Shown one piece after another: positions 34,501-44,115 of a stretch of DNA of 64,000 nt. The notes beneath the pieces are model-generated. The model did not search any database, was not told the DNA's origin, and was given only the letters and a program-made list of their open reading frames with translations. Position numbers and translations under genes: made by a program. The DNA is from Saprospiraceae bacterium. Its GTDB lineage: Bacteria > Bacteroidota > Bacteroidia > Chitinophagales > Saprospiraceae. How positions within the stretch are numbered: the stretch's first letter is position 1; each line of letters opens with the position of its first letter. Where the stretch lies: contig JADJVK010000012.1 of assembly GCA_016710625.1 (NCBI GenBank), positions 1 through 64,000 of the forward strand, in the 5' to 3' direction.

Positions 34501-35457
34501 TTTTATTAAACCAAATATTTTTGACTTTGCTACAAAAGAATTAAGTCAAGATGCTTTTATAGCCTGGTTATTGTCATGGGCAGAACCAGTTTATGCAGAG
34601 ACAAATAAAGATTTACATGAATGTAGCATTAAGTTAATAAAAAACTGAGCGATGATAATATTGATTATGTTAATGATATCGAAATAATTCCGCAATGGAA
34701 TAATATTGATATTTTAGTTATTATAAATAATTCTAAATTATTAGTAATTGAAGATAAAACAAATTCGGAAGAACATAATAACCAATTAATTAGATATAAA
34801 GATTTAGTAGATAATGAATTTGAAAATCAAAAAAGATTATATATATTTTAAAACTGAAATGAATCACAAAAAGGCTTAGAAAAGTTGAAAGCCAAGAATT
34901 TAAGACCTTTCTAAGAGCAGACTTTCTTAATATTTTAGGTCAATTTGATATACAAAATGATATATATAATGATTTTAAAGATCGCTTATTATTCATAGAT
35001 TATGAAACAAATAAATGGAAAAATAAAAAAATTGATGATTGTAATGAATTAAATATTCAAGGCTTTTTTCAAGCATTAGAAAGAAAATATGAAGATATTA
35101 TTGATTGGGGTTATGCTGCAAGGAAATATTTGGTATATAATTTTAAAATGGGTAAATATAGACAATAAATCAGCCATATATTTAGAATTGGATGCCGATT
35201 TAAAAAACAAGAAATTAACATTATTATATAAAGTAAATAATTCAGATAATAAAACTACTGTTGAAGATTTAACAAAATATTGTAATATTTTAAAATTAAA
35301 AACTAATATTAAACCAAAATCAAATCCAAAACCAGCTAAATATTCTGTAATTGCAAATATTCATTTATCAGGTTCATTAATATCAATTGTTGAAAATATA
35401 AATTCACGTTTTGATGAGTTTGATAAATTTGTAGAAATAATTAGAAATGAAGGCTAG
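34487..35457 (+). pseudogene. PD-(D/E)XK nuclease family protein (PDDEXK_4-like), frameshifted
   Basis: The ATG at 34487 starts MKNMKKNNFIKPNIFDFATK, then ELSQDAFIAWLLSWA, the usual N-terminal helix of this family. After a frame change near 34645 the core reads NNIDILVIINNSKLLVIEDK, with D...EDK as catalytic triad residues, then NQLIRYKDLV. Further frame changes lead to a degenerate Q-rich helix and FFQALERKYEDIIDWGYAAR. The last open piece is 35089-35457, a strand-rich C-terminal domain. The ancestor is about 320 residues. It is translationally coupled to the DnaB-like ATPase, which suggests a two-gene nuclease/ATPase module. Confidence 0.7.
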
Positions 35458-35505
35458 CTAACTTTCAAAATTACTAACCTCATTTTTAAACCTATTTTAA
35501 AATTT

Positions 35506-37071
35506 TTATTGCTTATTAATCTCCACAATTGCAACCACTGCTTTTTTCTCTGCAACATCACATTCGAAAGCTGCATTACCATTGCTAACGCCAAATCTTA
35601 CATTTTGCAAAGCAGTATTTTTGAAAGCATCATTGAATTTCATTTGATAGTTGCTTTGTCCACTACTACTCACAATACCATTCAATTTATTGTAGTCTAG
35701 CGGCGTTTTCGAAACCACCACAGCCATATAATCTTTGTTTCCTATATTATCTGCCTGCATCGAATGATCTTTTGGAAACAATCTAGATCCAGTGATTCCA
35801 CAATAAGGAGAATGCTTTTTGGTATAAGGGAATAACACATAACTCGAATTGTCCGTCTCCTGCCCAAAAACATATACATAACACTCCGTATTGTTTTTAA
35901 TTTCCATTTTAAACTTTTGTCCTTTTTTGATGGCGGAAGTGGTTCTGAATAAATTTCCACCAGCATTCGTTAAGGAAATATATTGCTTTGTATCAACATT
36001 TACTAATCCTAAAACCGCTGATAATTTCTTATCATTTGCTTTCACCACTCCCATCGGATAGGTACCATATGCCTCCTGAGTGAAATGCAAAAAGTCTTTA
36101 TATTTCACCCAACCTTTACCATTTTCTCCCCATTCTGGTCCCCAAGAATTTGCAAGCTGAAATGCACCACCTTCCAGATTGTCATCATATCCGATGACAC
36201 ACATACAGTGACCACCTAAATTTGGTCCATCATAATCATAACTCGTTGGATGCCAAACTTTTCTACCCATCATACCTTGTGTGAAACTCTCTGTAACGAA
36301 CATTCCAACAACAACAGGAGCTCCAGCTGCAAGATGTTGTTTTACTGAATTGATGTCATTTCGATAATCTTCTCCCGACAAGGTCAATCGATTATACCCT
36401 TTCATTTTATATTGTCCAGCAGAAGCAACTTGTTGCTGATTCGGCATTTGGTCACAGCTGTTTTGATCATATGGGAATTGGTTATATGGCAAATCACCTT
36501 GTCTGGTCAATACTTCCATTGCTTTATTGATGTAAGCACCTTGGCAACCACCAAGACCGATTTGATTATATAAGTAAGCAGGGCTAAAAGCTACGTTTCT
36601 TGGATCTTGCCCTGTAGCAGTAGCTTCAAGAATCGTCCTAGCTGCATAGGATGAACCCCAACCCACACAACTCCCCTGCTGACCTTGATTCTTTGCAGGT
36701 GGACAATATTGCGATAATGAAGCACTTGCTGGAATGCCGTTTTTCTGTACATCTAATGGCTCATAAACTTCCGCTTTGTCATATTCTTCCTGTTTCATTT
36801 CGCAACCTCTACCGATATCTGAAGAACTATCTGATGCCCCTAATCCGCTGAATTTGCTATATAGGAAATAACCTACGATGGCTAAAATGATCAACCAAAT
36901 CATTCTACCTTTGAATAATTTGAATAGTAATGGAATTCCCAATAACCAACGACTATCGAAACCACCACCTCCAGTATTTACATCCTGTTCCTGAGGGGGG
37001 GTATATTGTTCATCATTATTTTCGTTCTCTGAATTTTGTTGATTTTCATCTTCAACCATTCTGATTGGCAT
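35506..37071 (-). CDS. Membrane-anchored papain-like (C1-family) cysteine protease
   Basis: 521 residues. The N-terminal 40 residues are Asn/Gln/Glu-rich. A membrane span follows at about 44-72 (LLGIPLLFKLFKGRMIWLII). The catalytic domain is about 110-350: KNQGQQGSCVGWGSSYAA, with Gln129 (oxyanion) and Cys135 (nucleophile), GGHCMCVIGYDD (His) and LANSWGPEWG (Asn). The rest, to the end, is a beta-rich domain with a strand motif NTECYVYVFGQE, as in Bacteroidota papain homologues (DUF4384-like). The propeptide is not obvious. Given the anchor, it faces the periplasm or the cell exterior. It is read after the OmpA/PorP/adhesin cluster but separated from it by a terminator. Confidence 0.85.
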   Translation of the reverse strand: MPIRMVEDENQQNSENENNDEQYTPPQEQDVNTGGGGFDSRWLLGIPLLFKLFKGRMIWLIILAIVGYFLYSKFSGLGASDSSSDIGRGCEMKQEEYDKAEVYEPLDVQKNGIPASASLSQYCPPAKNQGQQGSCVGWGSSYAARTILEATATGQDPRNVAFSPAYLYNQIGLGGCQGAYINKAMEVLTRQGDLPYNQFPYDQNSCDQMPNQQQVASAGQYKMKGYNRLTLSGEDYRNDINSVKQHLAAGAPVVVGMFVTESFTQGMMGRKVWHPTSYDYDGPNLGGHCMCVIGYDDNLEGGAFQLANSWGPEWGENGKGWVKYKDFLHFTQEAYGTYPMGVVKANDKKLSAVLGLVNVDTKQYISLTNAGGNLFRTTSAIKKGQKFKMEIKNNTECYVYVFGQETDNSSYVLFPYTKKHSPYCGITGSRLFPKDHSMQADNIGNKDYMAVVVSKTPLDYNKLNGIVSSSGQSNYQMKFNDAFKNTALQNVRFGVSNGNAAFECDVAEKKAVVAIVEINKQ

Positions 37072-37166
37072 AGAATAAATTTTTAAATATTAAAAAAATG
37101 AAAGTTTAAATTTAGGGAAAATAATTTTTAGATAACCCATTTTATTGGAAAATAGTTTCTAAATAA

Positions 37167-37200
37167 AAAAAGTCTAAGAATTCAAAACTCTTAGACTTTT
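37167..37200 (-). terminator. Terminator after the OmpA-family gene
   Basis: AAAAGTCTAAG pairs with CTTAGACTTTT around an 11-base loop; on the minus strand it ends in a T-run. It lies 20 bases beyond the stop at 37221. Confidence 0.82.
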
Positions 37201-37220
37201 AAAATAAATAATTTTATGAT

Positions 37221-39821
37221 TTAAAATGGACAACCATGACAGTTATCTACTTTCGGATTTTCTTTTGGTTTAGAAAGCATAGGAGTACCATTAAAGCAAT
37301 CTGTTGATCTACAACCCAATACTCTAAATTCAGTTCTTCTATTATATTGGTGTTCTTTCTCACTACATGGAACATTGTTAGCACAATTATTCACATTTAC
37401 TGTTTCACCATATCCTCTAGGAACCAATCTGTCTCTTTCGATACCTCTATTTACTAGCCATCTCACCACAGCTTCAGCTCTCTTTTGAGACAATCTATTG
37501 TTATAACTATTTGATCCTCTTGAGTCTGTATGTGAAGATAATTCGATAATCAAACTCGGATTATCTATCAACATTTGTCTCAATTTTTCAAGTTCAGGAA
37601 CTGCTTCCTGACGGATGAAACATTGATCGAAATCATAATAAATATGTAGCAAATAAGATATTTCACCATTATCTCCAACAGGAGTTGGACTTGGCTCAAA
37701 TATAGTATTTCCAGATTCTATTATTTTTCCATCTTTATAAGTGATACCATTATATTTTCCATTTGCTGGTTTTCCAGTATTTGGATCCATATAATCACCT
37801 GTTGAGCTATCAAAATATATTGGCTCTTTGGTTTTCTTTTTCTTCTTCGTTTTTGTTTTCGTAGGAGTAGTTGGCTCATCCGTTGTAACTACAGTATTAT
37901 CTGTTACATTATTCTGAGTTTGTGTTTGGTTGGTCGTATTAGTTGGCGTAGTTTCTGTTCCATTCTTAGGATCAGTATTACTTGTAAGTGAATTTGTTAC
38001 TAATGGTTGTAAGTTCAAATCAACATGAATTACAGTAGTATCACCAAGATTTTTTGTACATTTCATATCTGATGAAGCCGCCAAATAATTGATTTTCTCT
38101 GCCTTTACTTTATAGCAACAATCTCTATCTAATTTGAAATTGTATTTACCAGTAGCATCAGTTGTAAAAGAATCTATTTTTTCTTTACCACAATCATTTG
38201 TTAATGTAACCAAAGATCCAGCTAAAGGTAAACCAGTTGACTGATCATAGATTACACCTTGAAGTACTACATCTGATAATTTTTCTAGTGGTATTTCAAC
38301 TAATAGCTTTGCTTCTTTTAAGTTTTTCGTACATCCTTCTTTTTCTCCAGGACCATACAATTCTTTAGTAGCAACGAATTTACAACACTCATTAATTTTC
38401 ATGTCCATTCTTGCTTTCCCATCTTTTCCTGTCTTCAAAGTTGTTGCTCCAGTACAATTATTGGAAACTACAGCACCTTCAATAGGAAGATTAGTTGCTT
38501 TGTCATAAACATAAATCTCTACAGGAACTGCAGTTTTCTTGAAAGAGTAAATATCATCTCTTCCTGCTCCACCAGCTCTATCAGATGTAATATAACCACA
38601 TGTACCTTCTTCATTCATGGTGATACCAAAATCATCAGAGATCGTATTCATTGGATATCCCAAATTCACTACTTCTCCAAATTGGCCAGCACCTTTATCA
38701 TCTGTGTAATATAAATCTAAACCTCCGATACCAACATGTCCGTCAGAAGAGAAATAAAGTCGATTACTTTTATGATAATATGGAAAAATCTCATGTCCTT
38801 CCGTGTTAATTTGTGGTCCTAAATTCATAGGAGGTCCCCATTTGCCACCTTCTTCTTCAGTTACATACAAATCCATTCCGCCAAATCCACCTGGCATATC
38901 AGATGAAAAATACATCTTTTTGCCATCAGGAGTTAAAGTTGGATGTGCCACAGAATATTCATTACTATTGAAAGGCAATTCCTTAATATCATCGTAAGTA
39001 TCTCCTTTTTTAGTAGCAGAATAAATCTTTAACTTCGTAATTTTATCATCGCTTTTTCCTAATTTTCCATCCAAATAGTTATTTCTTGTAAAATAAACTG
39101 TATTTTCATCAGATGTAAATGCTACTGCAGCTTCGTGATATTTTGAATTAACATTCTTTGACCATTTCTGTGTCTTGCCATATTCATAATTTCCACATTC
39201 TTCCCCTTTTATCTCTTTTGCATCCACATTGTACAATTCATTAAATGGATTTCCTGTCCAGCAATGTACACGTTTTACCGCTGTACCTTTTTCTCTATCC
39301 GAAGCGAATACTACACCCTCTTTGGTAATTGATGGGCTAAAGTCATCTAAAGGTGAATTGAATGGAGTCGTTTTAATTTCATAAATTCCAGCGTTTTTGG
39401 TCATGAGTTCATCTTCATAATCACATGCCTTCAACAAATATTGACCACGAAGATCATCTGGTGCTTCTTTTACATATTTTTCGTACCATTCTTTTGCTAA
39501 ATCACATTTACCATTTCTTTGAAGCGCCATACCATAATACAATCTATGGATGGGTTGTGCCTCAGGCAATTTTACAACTTGAGCATACCAATACTCCGTA
39601 TTTTCAGCGTTGTTTACTTTTCTATAACATTCAGCAATATTTATTTTTGCTTCCGCTACATCTTTTCTTTCTAAAATTTGATTATACAAAGTGATAGCTC
39701 CTACATAATTGTAATCTGCCATCATTTTTTTTGCTCTTTTGAGCTTTGCAGACTGAGCAGATGCTACACCAATCAATAAAAAGAAACTACAGATAGCTAA
39801 TAATACTTGTCTTTTATTCAT
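37221..39821 (-). CDS. PorE-like OmpA-family protein (TPR, WD40-like, CarboxypepD-reg, OmpA)
   Basis: 866 residues from the ATG at 39821 (an ATG at 39827 adds two). The signal peptide is RQVLLAICSFFLLIGVASA. About 30-140 is a TPR-like helical part (ADYNYVGAITLYNQILER). About 150-430 has PD40/WD40-like propeller blades (SPSITKEGVVFASDREKG, AHPTLTPDGKKMYFSSDMPG). Two CarboxypepD-regulatory-like domains lie at 440-610 (each with a Cys pair, e.g. NNCTGATTLKTGKDGKARMD), then a Thr/Lys linker. The OmpA_C peptidoglycan-binding domain at 720-830 has YYDFDQCFIRQEAVPELEKL, IELSSHTDSRGSNSYNNRLS and QKRAEAVVRWLV. This domain order matches T9SS PorE (P. gingivalis). It probably anchors the secretion machinery to peptidoglycan. 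It is co-oriented with PorP and the adhesin upstream. Confidence 0.88.
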   Translation of the reverse strand: MNKRQVLLAICSFFLLIGVASAQSAKLKRAKKMMADYNYVGAITLYNQILERKDVAEAKINIAECYRKVNNAENTEYWYAQVVKLPEAQPIHRLYYGMALQRNGKCDLAKEWYEKYVKEAPDDLRGQYLLKACDYEDELMTKNAGIYEIKTTPFNSPLDDFSPSITKEGVVFASDREKGTAVKRVHCWTGNPFNELYNVDAKEIKGEECGNYEYGKTQKWSKNVNSKYHEAAVAFTSDENTVYFTRNNYLDGKLGKSDDKITKLKIYSATKKGDTYDDIKELPFNSNEYSVAHPTLTPDGKKMYFSSDMPGGFGGMDLYVTEEEGGKWGPPMNLGPQINTEGHEIFPYYHKSNRLYFSSDGHVGIGGLDLYYTDDKGAGQFGEVVNLGYPMNTISDDFGITMNEEGTCGYITSDRAGGAGRDDIYSFKKTAVPVEIYVYDKATNLPIEGAVVSNNCTGATTLKTGKDGKARMDMKINECCKFVATKELYGPGEKEGCTKNLKEAKLLVEIPLEKLSDVVLQGVIYDQSTGLPLAGSLVTLTNDCGKEKIDSFTTDATGKYNFKLDRDCCYKVKAEKINYLAASSDMKCTKNLGDTTVIHVDLNLQPLVTNSLTSNTDPKNGTETTPTNTTNQTQTQNNVTDNTVVTTDEPTTPTKTKTKKKKKTKEPIYFDSSTGDYMDPNTGKPANGKYNGITYKDGKIIESGNTIFEPSPTPVGDNGEISYLLHIYYDFDQCFIRQEAVPELEKLRQMLIDNPSLIIELSSHTDSRGSNSYNNRLSQKRAEAVVRWLVNRGIERDRLVPRGYGETVNVNNCANNVPCSEKEHQYNRRTEFRVLGCRSTDCFNGTPMLSKPKENPKVDNCHGCPF

Positions 39822-39880
39822 AATCATAAAACTATTTTGCCTGGGATAAATGCCTTAATTTTTGAGATAATTTTTTTATA

Positions 39881-40896
39881 TTAGAAATAACGAGGAGTTG
39901 CAAGTTTCTTAGACTTGTAATCAAACTCATATCCTAACATTATTTCAAATGAACCTATTGTACTCGAACTTAATTTTGTCAATGGGTAGTCATATGCAGC
40001 TCCAATTCTTAAACCGTTTGTCAAAAAATAAGAAGCCCAAATATCAAATGAATCGTGAGTAGTTATTTTTGCTCTGATCCATCACCAGATTTTATTGTAT
40101 TAAATTGTTCTACAGCACCTCTATATGCTAAACCTACCCATAATGTCTCATAGAAAAATAAAGATAAATCTAAATCTACAGAAGTAGGAGCACCAATATT
40201 TTGATAAACTTGATCTTTGCTAAATTTGCTAAACCAACCAACATTTTTCACCATTAACATCGGTCTAAAAATCAATGCATCTCCATTCAATGGAATAGCA
40301 CCTCCTACCGAACCGTAAAAATGTCTGTATTGTCTTGCAACAATAGGATTATTAACATTTTTAGTTAAATCCCATTCAATTAAATGTGGGCAAGAGAAAC
40401 TAGTGAAAAAATATTTAGAATAGTAGTGTAATCCAACCCCAAAATTAGGATTCCAAGTACTGGTTGGAGTAAACTCTATTCCAGGAGTCTCAGGATTTAC
40501 ATCTCCATTAAACGCCCAATTCTTCATTCCTCCTTGTAGTCCAATAGCTAATTTACCTTTTCCCATTGGGATCCGGTAGGCATATTGAATATTAAAATCA
40601 AGAATGTGATTAGAGCCAATGACATCATTAACTGCATTAAATCCTAATCCAACTCGATCATTTTTTAATGGTGAATGAATCGTTAGTGCCTGTGAAGTAG
40701 GGGCACCTGTAATCCCAACCCATTGGGATCTGTGAAGTAATGAAATAGCCAAATGGTCTTTTGATCCAGCATATCCTGGATTATAAACAGATGGTACAAA
40801 CATGTACTTCGTAAATTGTACATCCTGCTGTGCATTCACAGCAAAAGTACCAAACATAATACCTAATAGTAATAATTTTGTGAGAGCTTTGTTCAT
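39881..40896 (-). CDS. PorP/SprF-family T9SS membrane protein (one-base frameshift)
   Basis: The open frame from 40896 to 40063 gives 277 residues and ends QK. The family's C-terminus continues in the next frame from 40062 to the TAA at 39881: HDSFDIWASYFLTNGLRIGA, AYDYPLTKLSSSTIGSFEIM, LGYEFDYKSKKLATPRYF. This 'GYEF....PRYF' end is diagnostic. One A missing in the run at 40066-40070 explains the shift (1016 bases; 339 codons with one added). The N-terminal part has QQDVQFTKYMFVPSVYNPGY and AGSKDHLAISLLHRSQWVG, the hallmark of PorP/SprF. It is an outer-membrane barrel that positions T9SS substrates; paralogues pair with type B adhesins, as here. A sequencing error is the likely cause of the break. 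Confidence 0.85.
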
Positions 40897-41005
40897 CGTA
40901 CAATCATTTTAGTTTGTTTTATAATGTCAATAATGTTAATATATTGTGTTTCAGCAAAAAAATTATACAAAATTACAATTTTTTTTCAAAAAAACAATAA
41001 AAATA

Positions 41006-43297
41006 TTATCTTCTTAATTCTAAATATCCTTTAAAAATATCACCCTTACCAGTATCAAACACATAAAAGTATGTTCCATCTGGTAGAATGTCACTTTTCC
41101 AAGTTCCAGTCCAGTCGTTTTGGTAATTTTTTGTCCTCACGACTTCTTGTCCCCAACGATTATAAATATACAATGTGTGATTCGGATAGGTTTCGATTCC
41201 ATCAATTTTGAATACATCATTCACATCATCTCCATTTGGCGAAAATGCATTATAAATTAAGAAGGGTTTTACCTCCTCTTTGCATTTCAAATAAATGGTT
41301 ACTAACGCTGTATCACAACCTGCCTCATTACATATTATATATTTAAAAAAGTCTAATTTATTACAATCACTTGTTGTTGGATTATAGAGTAAATTCCCTA
41401 TTGTATCCAACATAACTACACCATAAAGTGGACCAACACCGCCTTGTACTAAAGTTTGGAAAGCGAATTTCTTCAATGTGCCATCAATCAAATCATTATT
41501 TAAGACCAAAATCATTTTTGATGACCCGATAGTTACCGTATCTGTATCATCAATCGCAACAGGTCTTTTCAAACTAGATTTTATCACATTTACTATCCAA
41601 ACAATCGTATCACAACTATTGGAGCTATCACAAATAACCCAACATGAAGTGTCGATACCGATATCTTTAGATTTGGCATAAATGCAAAATTTGTTAATCA
41701 CATCCTGTGAGAACTCAACATATTTTCCATTTACAGTACAGCTATTTTTAATAGATTGAATATTCCCTGATAACTTTGTAGTTGAAAGTACTAACTTTTT
41801 AGTTATTCCATTTACAATAGTATCCTTGATTATTGTTTTGTTTATAGGCAAAACGGTAATGTACACCAAAATTGTATCTCTTCTTCCATCAGAAGTTACA
41901 ACTTCAACACAAGCCGAATCAATTCCAATATTCTTCGCAGTATATGAAATTGAGATGTTTTTGCCAACTGAGTTTTGACACAAAGAATTACTTTGAGTCA
42001 CATCTATCACCACATCATTCCCAGAATTCTGAGGACATAAGTTGTTGACTGCTGTTATGCTTTTCGTAAACTTAGTACCAATACAAGTATCAACTTTTTG
42101 ATTCAAATATAAAGTATCATAAAAAACATTAATGTCTTTTGTGTCTAAAGTTGTAACGACCCATTTAGTCGTATCACAAAAACCTTTATCATCACAAATG
42201 ACAATACATGCAGTATCCGTCCCAAATGTCAATCCAGTTGCATAAACACAATTGGATAATGAATCAATTTTAAAATTTACACTAAAATTCCCTGCGGAAG
42301 AGCAGATATTAGATATGCTAACAGGCTTACCCGGAAGATATTTAGTGCTTATACATAATGTGTCCCAAATTTCTTTTGTAATCGTATCATACACAAAAGA
42401 TGTACCAACTAAACTCTTACCTGTTACATAAAAAAAAGTAGTGTCACAAAAACCGAAGTCATCACATATTACATAACATGCCGTATCTGTACTGTTTTTC
42501 AATGCTTTAGCTACAATACAGGAGTCATTTTTTGTGGTAGAAAACTCGATATTCGTTCCAGATTTATTTTTACAAATATTTTCAATTGTTGAAAATTTTC
42601 CAGAAAGCTGGCTAAAATTGAGACAAATCGTATCGCTTTGTCCAATTATTACAGTTCGATTTACAATTTCTGGAGTTGTACAATTGATAATTACATAAAT
42701 TGTGTCAGAGCAAGAAGCTCCATTTAATATTACTTGATTAAAACCTGAATTTAAAAATAATGATGTACTTTTTGGAATTAAATAAGTATTGGGGATAACA
42801 ATTTTATTATTAATTCCAGAAGCAATTTCATCAATCACTAAGTTGGAATAAATATTCTTATTTAATTCGCCACCAGTGATTTTCCTAATATTATCAAAAT
42901 AAGTCCAATTCCCTTGCGGATCCCATTTATTCAGTGAATCTGTTAATGCATTAAAATCTTTAAAATTACCAGAATAGCTAGTTGATACTCCCGTTAAAAT
43001 ATTTTTAATTGTCCAGTCTTTTAAAAAATAGGGACCAATTGGAATTATTTGATTTAAAAGATATTGCAAATTCGGGTCATTATCGCAACCACCTAAAATA
43101 CCAGTATATTTTTGTTTATTCACAAATATTTCTAGTGTTCTAGCAACATCTTGCTCTAATCCAGAAAAACAAACCTCATTTACGGGTAAGCAACTTTTAA
43201 ATTTAATGGTATCAAATGGCAAAAAACAGCCAGCCTTTAAGTCAAAAAAAGTGAGTGAAAATATGATGGCAAGAATAAATTGTATTTTTTTATTCAT
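41006..43297 (-). CDS. Secreted adhesin-like protein with T9SS type B sorting domain
   Basis: 763 residues from the ATG at 43297; an in-frame ATG at 43330 would precede the signal peptide (KIQFILAIIFSLTFFDLKAG) by 11 residues. The body consists of about five repeated Cys-rich Ig-like units, each with a core 'D-T-A/S-C-x-V-I-C-D-x-x-G/N-x-C-D-T' (e.g. DTACYVICDDFGFCDTTFFY). A VCBS-like domain with AIDDTDTVTIGSSKMILVLN comes next. The last ~90 residues, NAFSPNGDDVNDVFKIDGIE, NHTLYIYNRWGQEVVR and ILPDGTYFYVFDTGKGDIFK, form the gliding-motility-associated type B sorting domain. It should be exported by T9SS and attached by the PorP protein encoded 110 bases downstream. Confidence 0.87.
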   Translation of the reverse strand: MNKKIQFILAIIFSLTFFDLKAGCFLPFDTIKFKSCLPVNEVCFSGLEQDVARTLEIFVNKQKYTGILGGCDNDPNLQYLLNQIIPIGPYFLKDWTIKNILTGVSTSYSGNFKDFNALTDSLNKWDPQGNWTYFDNIRKITGGELNKNIYSNLVIDEIASGINNKIVIPNTYLIPKSTSLFLNSGFNQVILNGASCSDTIYVIINCTTPEIVNRTVIIGQSDTICLNFSQLSGKFSTIENICKNKSGTNIEFSTTKNDSCIVAKALKNSTDTACYVICDDFGFCDTTFFYVTGKSLVGTSFVYDTITKEIWDTLCISTKYLPGKPVSISNICSSAGNFSVNFKIDSLSNCVYATGLTFGTDTACIVICDDKGFCDTTKWVVTTLDTKDINVFYDTLYLNQKVDTCIGTKFTKSITAVNNLCPQNSGNDVVIDVTQSNSLCQNSVGKNISISYTAKNIGIDSACVEVVTSDGRRDTILVYITVLPINKTIIKDTIVNGITKKLVLSTTKLSGNIQSIKNSCTVNGKYVEFSQDVINKFCIYAKSKDIGIDTSCWVICDSSNSCDTIVWIVNVIKSSLKRPVAIDDTDTVTIGSSKMILVLNNDLIDGTLKKFAFQTLVQGGVGPLYGVVMLDTIGNLLYNPTTSDCNKLDFFKYIICNEAGCDTALVTIYLKCKEEVKPFLIYNAFSPNGDDVNDVFKIDGIETYPNHTLYIYNRWGQEVVRTKNYQNDWTGTWKSDILPDGTYFYVFDTGKGDIFKGYLELRR

Positions 43298-43460
43298 CAG
43301 AATATTCGATTTGTACAAATAAAACACCACAAATCATGCCAAACACATATAAAATTGTTTGAATATGAGATTCGCTAATAGAACTTTATTTATTTTATCA
43401 AACAGATGTGACTAATCTGTGCATTATGATTGATTCAATTGAATATCAATCAATTCCTTA

Positions 43461-44111
43461 TTAGAATTTCATTAAATCTGATATTACTGCTTTTGGGTTT
43501 GATGCTCTATAAACACTGTTGCCAGCAACTAACACATCAGCACCAGCATCTAAAATACTTTTTGCATTTTGCAAACTGACTCCCCCGTCCACTTCAATTT
43601 TCGCAGATGAGCCTGATTGAACAATCATTTGTTTTACTTTTTGCACTTTATTCAATGCATTTTCAATGAATTTCTGCCCACCAAATCCTGGATTTACAGA
43701 CATAATTAACACTAAATCAATATCTTTTATAATTTCTTCTAAAACAGAAACGGGAGTATGTGGATTAAGTGCTACTCCAGCCATAGATCCAGTTGCTTTT
43801 ATCTGCTGAATGGTTCGATGTAAGTGTGGACATGCCTCATAATGAACTGTAATCATATCCGCACCTGCTTCTCTAAATGATTCGATATATTTTTCGGGTT
43901 GCACAATCATCAAATGAACATCCATGAATTTATTCGAAAGCTTATTTACAGCTTCCAACATCATCATACCAAAAGAAATATTAGGCACAAAAACGCCATC
44001 CATTACATCAACATGAAGCCATTGAGCCTCACTTTCATTAAATAATTCAATTTCTTTATCTAATTTTGTAAAGTCAGCTGCAAGAAGGGATGGTGCGATG
44101 ATATGATTCAT
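43461..44111 (-). CDS. rpe: Ribulose-phosphate 3-epimerase
   Basis: 216 residues, the usual length. All family motifs are present: IAPSLLAADFTKLDKEI at the N-terminus (Ser ligand), LHVDVMDGVFVPNISFG with the metal His and catalytic Asp, DVHLMIVQPEKYIE, ADMITVHYEAC, LIMSVNPGFGGQKF (Met/phosphate loop region), KIEVDGGVSLQNA with the second Asp, and ADVLVAGNSVYRA. It interconverts ribulose-5-phosphate and xylulose-5-phosphate in the pentose phosphate pathway, using a divalent metal, in the cytoplasm. The stop of the HU/SPOR gene is four bases upstream, so both lie on one transcript. Confidence 0.97.
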   Translation of the reverse strand: MNHIIAPSLLAADFTKLDKEIELFNESEAQWLHVDVMDGVFVPNISFGMMMLEAVNKLSNKFMDVHLMIVQPEKYIESFREAGADMITVHYEACPHLHRTIQQIKATGSMAGVALNPHTPVSVLEEIIKDIDLVLIMSVNPGFGGQKFIENALNKVQKVKQMIVQSGSSAKIEVDGGVSLQNAKSILDAGADVLVAGNSVYRASNPKAVISDLMKF

Positions 44112-44115
44112 TAGA

